Source: Phlebotomus papatasi (Eukaryota; Arthropoda; Insecta; Diptera; Psychodidae). From it: a stretch of 64,000 nucleotides of DNA. The stretch covers positions 67,404,712 through 67,468,711 of the forward strand of contig NC_077224.1 of NCBI RefSeq assembly GCF_024763615.1. The letters run 5' to 3'. Of the stretch, positions 36,114 to 45,900 are shown one piece after another; position 1 is the stretch's first letter, and every line of letters starts with the position of its first letter. Position numbers and translations under genes: made by a program. The notes below the pieces were generated by a model. The model did not search any database, was not told the origin of the DNA, and worked only from the letters and a program-made list of their open reading frames with translations.

Positions 36114-39100
36114 GTATGTTAATGATGAGCAATTTTATCAATTACCCTCACTTGGTCGCCTTTTTTCCTCCTCACATTTGACCTTAATTTCATCTATTCA
36201 CTTTTTTTCTCACTCTCTTTCAATCTTAGAATTATTATTTAAGTTTAAATTGTAAAGTTTTCTAGATAAGAGATGAATTTCTCCAAAGTTCAAAAATTTC
36301 ATGGATTGAATGGTTTAAGTTCTGAATAAGGAGTGCCTTTAATTGTTTAATTGAATGGACTTTTACTGCATTCCCAAACTTGTGAAATTTTATAACCCAA
36401 AAATAGTTTTGCTCATTTATTTGGATTAATAAAGATTTTAAACAGTTGAACTAGTGCGGAGAACATCTTGCTTACGAGTTTAAGCATTCCTAAAGTATAA
36501 GGGAAGAGCATCAGCGATCGGCAGCGTTCCTCGGATCGTCAGGTTATTACCATATTGTTGCACCAATTAAAATTAATTTTTAAAAATTACTAGCTAATTT
36601 TTACCATTTAACTCTCATAAAAATACAATGCATTATCTTAGATTTAATTTATAAAACCAATTTTCTCTGAGGCACCTGATTAAATTCGAAGCGATCCGAG
36701 GTACAGAGTACATAGTTGCAATTACATCTATTTTTTATTAATGTATTGTAGAAACTTAAAATTCAAATGCACAGATATAGTTAAATGAATCACTAATATA
36801 CCGATTAGCATACATAAAAATTTTAAACAGTATTTTGAAGCTGACTAAATATCCAGCATAGCTCTTAACATTCTAATCTGAGGTGCTCTTCCCTTACTTC
36901 AAAGTATTTTTGAAGTGCATTTTTCTGGTTTACTAGTTCGAAACTATTTTGAATATATTTATAATTCATCCAAAAGATTGACCAAAATAGCATTGCAGTA
37001 TAATACAATTGAATAATTGATTGATTTAAATGAATTATCGGGACAGATACGATTAATAAATCGATTGGAATTGGTTCAGTTTTGTCAAGGATTCCAAGAA
37101 CTGCCCAACATGCCAAAACACACATTAATTGATTATGAATACGGTTATCTAGAGTCTTTTTAACATTTGACCTTGAAAACCGTTATTAGGATTTATTCAA
37201 AGTCATTAAAAAAAAACAATATGAAAATTAAAAATAAGGAAATAATAATAACTATTTTGAATTTTCGGTGGACTTACAGAGTGGTGATATAATAAAGGAA
37301 GACTTTCAAACTTTGCACACACTCTGGCTTTAATTTTCATGTTTTTTTTTTAATGAATATTACATATGTACACTCAGTCCCGGCATTCAGTTCTTCGGGA
37401 TTATGAACCTGACGGAATTGTGCACAATCAATTATGCAAGTTTGCCTACCATTGGGAGTCAATTTATGAAATCATTTTTGAAATACGCCTGAATGTATAC
37501 TATACGATACGCGGGAAATTTGAAAACATTTTGCTATTTTTTCTGAAGAAAACTTTAATTTGCTTTATGTAATTTTTTTTAAATATTCTAATCATTTATT
37601 GAAGAACTCTGGCCAAACAGTAGGGGAGACTGGGGCAAAAAGTCACAAAAAGGACATTTTATTTTTTTTACAAACTATTCGAACGCCCCAGAAATTTCTA
37701 ATTAGCGCAGTTCTATAGAAAATTTACCGCTCTACAACTTTGTGAAAGTAATTTTCCTCTATTTTTTAAGGAAATACATTTATCGAGCCGTTTTAAAAAA
37801 CATAATTTTATGACCATTCTCAAAAATGCTGGGGCAAATAGTATCAGGCATGGGATGTTATCACATTTTGATTCGCTTTGTTACGGGATTCCGAAATTTA
37901 AAAAAAAAACCTATATAACATATTCTTATAGGAAATTTATTCCTCTACACCTTTGTAAAACACCGTTTTCTCTATCTGAACGATAAAAATGTTTTTCAAG
38001 GAATTTTAGAAAAAAAACACACAAAAGACTGCAAATCGTTTGACCAATGCAAACAACAAGCGGCGAGACATGGCATTGATGTTTTTTGCCGTGAGACATC
38101 ATAAATTATTTTGGTTTTTCTGACTTTTTGCTCCATACCTTTTGTTACTTTTTACCCCAAGTGGTCGTTCTTAACAAAAAGATTTATTGAGAGAAGAATC
38201 TTTGTAAAATTCCAAAATAGATAGCGGCTTCATATTCAAAGAATCCAAGTCATTTAGGAAATAATCATGAGTGAATAAATTTTGAATAATAAGTACGTAA
38301 TAAATTGATATATTCTTCAAGGAAAATATTTCAAAAATAGGGCTAAAAATTTTGATTTTTTTTTATTTTTTAAATTCCTTGTTCGAATTCTAAGAAACAT
38401 ACAACATCGAAGAAGGTCTATGAAAGCTATCCATGGAAAAAATGTTAAGCCGCTATCTTATTTATCTTGGAAGATATTGAATTTTGAAATTTTCGATTTG
38501 TAACTTTTTGCCCCAGTCTCCCATACTGTTTGTTAATGCATTTCTATTAAACAGTTGAATCTTTTTGTTTGAAATATTTTACTCATCGCGAAATTCGTTC
38601 TACGGCCGATATATTCAAAAGAAAGCCCCTGCAGGTATGCACATTTTCTCGATGCATAATGCCATTTCGAGCGTTTTTTCGGTCCCGAAAATGTGCATAA
38701 TACCGGGACTGAGTGTATTAGCAATAGGTATATTCTAATAGACAGTCTTAAGTCACACATTTCCTGAAAAAAATAGGTCAGATTCACTATAAAAACATGG
38801 GAAAATATAAATTGTTCGGAGCAGGAGTATGTGCGAAACCTGAAAGCCTTCCCTACGTCAAATTAATTACAATATATGTAAAAGAACATGACAAAACGAG
38901 CATTTTATAGTAAACTCTAATTCGCAAGTTTACTGTAACTCCTTGCTACATAATCACACTTTTTTTTTTAATAATATTAGAATAAAATACGTAGTATTAG
39001 ACTTTCTTAGTAAGCTTTACGCAAAACTTATTATAGGCCACACCCCCTTTTCGTTCATTAAAAAGTTTGGCTAACCTATATGACATTTTTGGATTTTGAA

Positions 39101-41866
39101 AGATTAATGAGATAATACTACAACTTATGGCAGGATCTAGCTACCTCAAACACATTAAATTCTAAACAGGACAGCAAGTCTTCCAGTAATAAGCCACGCC
39201 TACTCATAAAATGTATATTGAAAAAGAAACTATATAAAATTGAAAAGGAAAATTATAAGGTAAAATTGTTTTTTTTTTCGTTAAGGGTAATGGGAACATT
39301 TGGAAAAGTTGAAGTAGAGTCGATCTTCGATAATATTTAAACGGATGTGATTACATAGAGCGGATTATTGGTTTTAGTTATTTCAGGGCCTAGGATAATT
39401 TTCAACGTTTAACAGTCTTATTTATGCGAATATTCTTAATGGTAAATTTTAGTTTCGTTCAGATAAATTTTATGAGCTCAAGTATTACTGAAGTGTACTT
39501 ATATACAGTAGACTCTCGCTAATTCAGCTCTTTTAAGATCGGGCTACTTTTTAATTCGGACGGCAGTTAAATTCAAAAAAAGTTTGTTGACATTTTTCAA
39601 GTTTTATTATGATTATCAAGTTAAGCAAATATGCCTTAATTTCCCCTGGTTTGTCTTAGTTCTGATGTGTTTTTGCAATATTAATGAGTTTTCATAAAAT
39701 TTACCATAAATATAAGTATGTAAACTCGATATGGGTATGCAGATGAACAAAAAATCGTTGCATTTCAAAAAGTTTGTCGCCCAAATTTCTCTCTAAATTG
39801 GGTGATATTTCAGTCCCAGATGCCCGAATTTGAGAGAGTCTACTGTACACACTTGATCTCATAAAATATTTAAGTAGTATATCTAATTGACTAAAGATTC
39901 GAATGTCTTCAATGTTTAGCCAATCAGAAAACACAAAGTGTATAGAAAATTTTATGCCATAAATTCTCATGTGGATAATGCTTCATTACTCACTATAGTT
40001 TCAATATTTATTCAGTAAACAGAAATGAGGAATCAAAAAACTAAAATATCATAAAAATACTATAATGATTCTACTCAACATTTTACAAAAACTTAATGCA
40101 ATATTACTGTTCTATGAAAGAGCATTTCACTCAACATTTCATAATAATCTCAGAAAGTGAGGCAATCATTTTCAAAGAATTATCTCTAATCTCCCATCTG
40201 CCATCTTTCATCTCCAACCCATCCTCATTGTTTTTATATACTTTGTTTAAATATTGAGATATAAAATGCTACAAAATAACTATTTTTCTCCTCTTTTACC
40301 TGCAGAAACTGTCGGAAATTTACTTCATAGTTTCATCATCTTACTGTTATGTTTCTATTCTTCAGAATCATGCCTTGGAACTGTAATAACCAATTCACTT
40401 TTAGTAGCATCCCAACATCACAAAACACGCGTTTCCATTTTCAATTCAATTTTCATTTTTTTTTTTTAAATTATCTTCCAGATACAGAGTATCTCAATTT
40501 GGTTACATCGTGTCAAATTTACAGTGTATGATAGCAAAATTTCGGAAACACTCATCAATTTCTCACTGCAAATAGTCCAAGAACCAGTGATATTTCAAGC
40601 CATGGAGCTCTTCACAATTGACTTCAAACCACTTCGTTCGGTAAATATTTGTATACTGAAAAAATAATAATAATTTAATTTGCTTGGATGATAGACACTA
40701 TTTGTACTACACATGTTATAATAGGGTCAAATATCCCCGAATTGACCATATCCTATTTTCTGGTCAGGCACCTAAAATCGCTAATTCTATTTTTAGAATT
40801 AATTATATTTTTCTAAAATTATCATTTCCGAAAGAACGTGCATTATGGTTAAGTTTTATTTTAAATAATTTCTATATTTTCTAGCATCTATGTCACTGCA
40901 CACATTGAGAATTTAAGGCTAATTGTAACAAAGTAATTATATATTGTGATATTTACATCGATATAGTAAGGTGGGGTAATTGGATCATTTTCCCAAGAGT
41001 GCTACTTAAATGCTTGTTTTTGGACTGATGAAATTCTTTTTTACTTCTTCTAAATCCATAGAATTATTCACTGTTTCATTGAGAAACATAATATAAAAAA
41101 AAATTATTAAAAATATTAAAGAAAATTTATAAAATAATGATAATATTGAAATAAGTCAACATGCTCTAACTGGATCGCCTTTTCGCTAATTAACTTTTAA
41201 TTAAACCTTTGGATTTAAAATACTTTTTTTCACAAGGAAAAAACAATAAAAATTTTTAATCAACCAGCTGCCATTAGCGAAAATATCACTGCTAGAAAAT
41301 TTTTAGTGAAGAACCCAGCTGGCACAAGATTGAAATGAGTCGATTACACTCACTTATTTAATGGATAAAAATATTATTTTTGCTTTTTCTCAAACATGAA
41401 TAGTTATATTATGTTCCTGTAGTGACTATATTACGGAAATAAAAATATATTTTAAGTGGATTAGTCATAAACGATCCAGATAGCGAAGAGCCCGGATTAG
41501 CACACTTGATTGTATATGAAGTAACTTCTAAATTAGTAAATTTCCAAAAAATGGGTTAGAAAGCGATTGCACAGATGGCCAGAAAGTAGTTACAAAGATG
41601 CCCGAAAAGCTCGCCAAGTGGCCACACGAGTAAACCTTATTATTTTCACAGAAAAAAAGTTGTTAAATTGGTATTTTTTTAAAAATATTATTTTCCGCTG
41701 CCAAAACGGGGATATTTGACACTATGCTATTTATATTCACAATTAACATGCGTATTTCTCTTTCAAATTCTCGTTTTAGATGATTAGTGCAATTACCACG
41801 TATATGGTTCTATTTGTACAATTTCTTCCCCGATTGGTTACTTCATCGTATTTGCATTCAGAATAA
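35237..41866 (+). CDS. Gustatory receptor GrA, complete four-exon gene
   Basis: Insect gustatory receptor (7tm_7 family), a seven-pass ligand-gated cation channel of chemosensory neurons. Exons 35237-36113, 40306-40382, 40482-40640 and 41780-41866 join to 1200 nt, 399 aa, a usual length for the family. Introns have phases 1, 0 and 0, all GT-AG (donors GTATGT, GTAATA, GTAAAT). Hydrophobic segments lie near residues 41-62, 79-98, 138-158, 165-190, 255-280, 293-312 and 372-390. The last exon carries the family signature TYMVLFVQF (residues 378-386), preceded by FSLQ and FTIDF in exon 3. The start is the first ATG after an in-frame TAG at 35222. AATAAA overlaps the stop and recurs at 41913. The protein ends 111 bp from the stop of the convergent klhl10. 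Intron 1 (4.2 kb) is filled with nested transposons. Ligand and orthology cannot be told from sequence alone. Family assignment is secure; exon 2 is the shortest and least certain piece. Confidence 0.9.
37369..38717. mobile_element. Inverted-repeat element 'TACACTCAGTCCCGG', itself interrupted
   Basis: Ends TACACTCAGTCCCGGCATT and AATACCGGGACTGAGTGTA. Middle layer of the nest: contains 37621-38525 and sits inside 37293-38855. No transposase frame. Confidence 0.85.
37621..38525. mobile_element. 905-bp TA-flanked element 'GGGGAGACTGGGGCAAAAAG', copy 1
   Basis: Ends TAGGGGAGACTGGGGCAAAA and TTTTGCCCCAGTCTCCCATA. It aligns along its whole length with 61083-61978. Innermost layer of the nest in GrA intron 1. 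No coding frame is conserved between the copies. Confidence 0.9.
40306..40382 (+). CDS. GrA exon 2 (transmembrane segment 6)
   Basis: 77 nt behind a CTGCAG acceptor. The phase fits exon 1 (A + AA gives Lys). It reads TVGNLLHSFIILLLCF and then SESCLGT, aligning with HSCEKCLND in GrB. The donor GTAATA at 40383 precedes a 99-bp intron. The same frame stays open to 40469, so intron retention would not stop translation at once. Confidence 0.8.
40482..40640 (+). CDS. GrA exon 3 (segment 6-7 intracellular loop)
   Basis: 159 nt (53 codons), phase 0 at both ends, acceptor TTCCAG, donor GTAAAT. It contains ISIWLHRV, aligning with IGFWLHNI of GrB, then NFSLQIVQEP and FTIDF, the conserved stretch just before segment 7 in gustatory receptors. 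Confidence 0.88.
40963..41515 (+). mobile_element. Dispersed 555-bp element, copy 2, in GrA intron 3
   Basis: Starts TATAGTAAGGTGGGGTAATT and ends near GCCCGGATTAGCACACTTG; inverted partner at 4940-5495. It makes up half of GrA intron 3 (40641-41779). Confidence 0.8.
41780..41866 (+). CDS. GrA exon 4 (segment 7, TYhhhhhQF signature)
   Basis: 87 nt after acceptor TTTTAG: 28 residues beginning MISAITTYMVLFVQF, then TAA. The position and phase of the preceding intron match the widely conserved last intron of insect chemoreceptor genes. Confidence 0.9.
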   Translation: MISAITTYMVLFVQFLPRLVTSSYLHSE

Positions 41867-41977
41867 ATTTCCATTGACTTGTCCTATAGTGTTAAATTTG
41901 CAAAATGTGATCAATAAATACTGGAATTTCATACAATTTCTTTTTTATGACGCTCCCAAAATTCCCTTTTTGACCAT

Positions 41978-42967
41978 TCATTCCTGTTCATTTTCATTAT
42001 CAGATAATTCAACAGACATTTGACGACGCTCCTCAATCAATTCGGCCCGACATGGATAGAGATAATCCTGAATATTTGGTGTATTCCTAATTATATTGGC
42101 TGTGAGTGCAGACCTTACGACATTCATACTTGTGGCCATCATCCATTCATCTGTTTCTGGCACATAGCATTCAACATCGGCTATTGTGAATGTACCATTA
42201 AATCCAGCCATGGCAAAAATCATATCATCAATAATTTCAATAGCAAAATTGCTACGAGGATTGATCATTTGTGCAATAGAAATCCACTGTTCAGACACAG
42301 GATTATATAGTTCACAATGTTTCAAACGTACAAGTCCATTGAAACCTCCAATTGCATAGATTTTACCTTGATACCCAATACACTTGAGACCCGATCGACG
42401 CTGTATCATTTGCGGTAGAAGGGTCCAAACATTATTAATTGAGTCATAAACTTCAGCCGTATTCATACATTCTTGCCCATTGAATCCTCCCAAAATGTAG
42501 ATTTTTCCATCAACTACGCAGGCACAAGCATCGGATCGTTGAGCATTCATTTGAGCAATCATTGTCCACTGATTTGTCTTAAAGTCATATTTTTCGCAAC
42601 TACGTTGCCTCACGCTCCCATCATAACCTCCTAGAGCATAAATGTAGCCATCCAAAAGGGCTACACTCACGTAACAACGACGTACATTCATTGGCGCCAT
42701 CGGGTACCATTCTCTCGTCACTGTGTCAAATATGCGACAATTGTTGAAATACTCACGACCATTGAATCCCCCAATACAATAGATTTTCCCCCCAATTGCT
42801 ATACTCCCATGATATGCACGTGGCCCAAATGGATCCTCATTCTTAATACGTATCCATCGATCTGCCCTCGTGTCATACGTCTCAATTTCCATCTTGGCCG
42901 AACCCTCACTCCAGCCACCCAAAGTAAAAATCACTTCATGTGGCAATCTTGGCAAAGCCAATTTGTA
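41978..42967 (-). CDS. klhl10: klhl10 exon 3 (six kelch repeats and C-terminus)
   Basis: 990 nt, from acceptor TTTGTAG (minus strand, ending at 42968) to a TAA stop. It starts YKLALPRLPHEV, then six repeats of 46-48 aa with GG doublets and spaced Tyr/Trp. The tail after repeat 6 is short and acidic (LSDNENEQE). Confidence 0.95.
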   Translation of the reverse strand, partial: YKLALPRLPHEVIFTLGGWSEGSAKMEIETYDTRADRWIRIKNEDPFGPRAYHGSIAIGGKIYCIGGFNGREYFNNCRIFDTVTREWYPMAPMNVRRCYVSVALLDGYIYALGGYDGSVRQRSCEKYDFKTNQWTMIAQMNAQRSDACACVVDGKIYILGGFNGQECMNTAEVYDSINNVWTLLPQMIQRRSGLKCIGYQGKIYAIGGFNGLVRLKHCELYNPVSEQWISIAQMINPRSNFAIEIIDDMIFAMAGFNGTFTIADVECYVPETDEWMMATSMNVVRSALTANIIRNTPNIQDYLYPCRAELIEERRQMSVELSDNENEQE

Positions 42968-45900
42968 CTACAAATGAAAAATTAATTTGAAAAAAAAACG
43001 TGTCTTCTTCCTTAAAAAAAAGAAACCATCAAATTGAAACTTAGACAGTATCAATCCATTAACCATCGTTGTGGCAAAATACGGCAAGCCGAAAATTTCA
43101 AAATTTGATATCTTTCCTATATAGGTACTCGGTACATTAAAACAAATTTATGTTCGATTGGAATATTTTCAAATGGATAGTGGATTTATAGGGAAAGGTG
43201 GGGCAGTTTAACGACGGGGCCAGTTTCAATTTTTGCATATTCTTCTTATCTCTTTGAAAGGAATGAAATAAAACCTTCATGTTACTGAAGCGAAAACTGA
43301 GACCCATGTTCATAAAAATAATTAATTTCGTGACGCTTCTCGTTTGAGTTCTGTAATTGATTTTATAAAACTGCAATAAAATTAAACTTTTTATAATGTC
43401 TTATTTTCAACAATTTCTGAACCGTTGCACTTATATATCGAAGTAACATAATTGTATTAAATTACCAGTGGTTTTATGATTATTATAAGGCATTTAGCGT
43501 TGAATGAATTTTAACACGGTTCTGACAATTTTGATTTGAATTGCGAAAGTGCGTAAGGGGCAATTTCATGCAATCACACGGAGAAGTTTCCTGTGTGCAA
43601 TAATTTACTTTTTTAATCAAAATTAACTTAAAGCGATCACTGAAAAGGTTTTGCAGCTGTTTTTGTCGATAAAGTTCGAAATTTTGGGAAGTAGATTTCC
43701 TAAAAACTCATTAAGAAAAAAAATTTAAAAAAACAATCTTTCAGTGATTTTTAAGTGCTTAAAAACGCTAAAGTTAATTGTTATAATATTTTTTAGAATG
43801 TTTTTAGCAAGATATTATATTTTTTTTAATATTATGACAATTCAAGATTTTAAAATACTATTATAAAACTGTTATACTAAAAACGACATGTTCTAAAGTG
43901 ATTATATTGATCCATTTATGTTCAGAATTAGCTTAGAACCACAAAAGACATTTCTTTCGTATAAAAAATTAAAGAAAATTGCTCAATTAATGAGAAATAG
44001 GATTGGAAATTTGTGGCGATAACTTATTTTCTCTGTATGATCACTTAGAGTTAAAATTCTGTTATAAAATTCTGGCTTGATTATATTTTTATGTTTTAAA
44101 GTCCTAGAAGACTGTAAAATAGTAATTTTAATCAATTCCGGTATCGCAAGTTTTGTTTTGTTATTATTTTTATTAACCCTAAACCCAACTGTAACTCACA
44201 GAATATATAAAGTTTTAATTCTGTTTATCATATTTTTACAAAATGGGCTCAAGATCCATTTTGCAATTTAGAGGTGAAAGTGCCCCACCCTCCCCTAGCT
44301 TGAGTCAGGGTAGACCGAGGGCAAATTCCAACCCACCACTGTTGGAAAATGGAAGTAGAAGTTAAAAATGGAAGTTCAGAGATATTCGACATGAATATTT
44401 CATAAATCGTTTTTACGATTAATCGGATGTTCGATTGGGATGAAGCGAGTGCTTTTCAAATCACCAAAATTTTTCTAGCTCGGATCCAGGGGGCCTTGAG
44501 GGAGCTTAAGATTTTTTTTATAATCGAAAGCTATTAGGCCCAACTAGAACATACTAAAATTTAAGGCCGATCCATGCCATAGGGGGTGAGTTATTGGGAA
44601 AACAAAATTAGAAGGTGTTTCAAAATGGCGGAAGGGGGGATGGCACATCTAATATCGCCATATCTGAAATCGTTCATCCGAAATCTAATCCATTCCGAAA
44701 ATCACTTGTCTATACCTCTTTCCGTTCTCTCGCCAGAAGTGTTTGTACTATGTAAAATCGGCCGAATGGACGAACTTACGGCCACGAAAATCGGTTTTAG
44801 GCGGATATGATATTCGTGATCTATGAGAATCAAAACGTGTATAGGGTAAGGGCTCATTACTTTGGACAGGGTGCTCATAAGCATCAATGTTCCAAGTTTG
44901 AAGTGCGATATTTTCAATACTAATTGACTTTTTTTTGTTACTCTTTTCAGAAGTACAGTTTAGAAACTTGGCAAGGGTTTATTGTCTTTGTTTTTACTAA
45001 AATTAGTCTTAATACGTTTAAAAATGAATTGATATGTAGAGTTGAATCTGACTCGAATTTTGGATACCTTGGCTATAAATTTGGACAACTTGGCTGTAAA
45101 TTTGGACAGCTAATCCGCCTCAATAAGATGCCCATTGTCCTCCATTTCAAGAACAAATCCTACCAAGTCCTTTTCCTGTTCATGTAAGGGAAACGTAGAA
45201 TGTCACAAGAATCCCGGAAACTTTCCATATCATTCATTAAAGTGAGTTGACTTCGGTACTCCGGTTACGCGCGGATTTGTGCATTCCCTGGCCTTTCCGG
45301 GAGCCTTTCAAGGTTTTTCTCACTACATCTCTTTCGTAGGAATGATGTTCCTTTATTTCTCCAGGCATTTATACAACCTGGTTATCACAAAAGCTAAAAC
45401 TTCACGAAATTTGAGAAAAGAACACCTGTCCAAAACAAGGAGTATCACCTCACTGGTGAATCTTTTAGAAAATTGCCCATTTTTTACACGAAAATCTTAA
45501 TTCACAAGGCAAATCTCACTTTAGATCAAATGTACAAATCACCACTAACGTGAATCAACACAATATTCAATAATATCACTCAAAAAAAGCAAAGAAACAT
45601 TGTTAGTACTTCACCACAGCCAAATAAGACTGAAGTAAACACGAAATTCTGTCATATTTCTCGCAAGCAAATGCTCACACTGAATTTTCAACAAAGCAAT
45701 TTTAACTCAAATCATATTCAAAATTTAACGTATTTAGTGTTGAAATCTTCCAAAAAGAACAAATATTAAGATAGAATTCATTATTCATCAAATATTGAAA
45801 TAAAAATCCATAATTTTAATCAATTTATTTATAGTGTCCTGTTTTATCCTCAAAGTGTCCAAATTTAGAAACTGTCCAAAATTATGAGCTCTTACCCTAT

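Larger units (their letters stand above)
37293..38855. mobile_element. MITE family 'CTCTGGCTTCGAA', copy 3, split by two nested insertions
   Basis: Left end TAAAGGAAGACTTTCAAACT with CACACTCTGGCTT; right end GTGCGAAACCTGAAAGCCTT then CCCTA. Its two halves align with the uninterrupted copy at 21778-21983 once 37369-38717 is removed. It lies in GrA intron 1. Confidence 0.8.

Noticed and set aside
36114..36181. Read-through of GrA exon 1 to the stop at 36181 giving a 314-aa protein
   Set aside because: It would lack segments 6-7. The GTATGT donor at 36114 and phase-matched downstream exons explain the gene better.
40684..40884. Open frame in GrA intron 3
   Set aside because: It lies between two exons joined in phase 0 by good splice sites, and has no similarity to receptors.
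44586..45500. Plus-strand frames as genes
   Set aside because: They fall in a dispersed repeat and in the pogo-like element, antisense to its transposase remnant.
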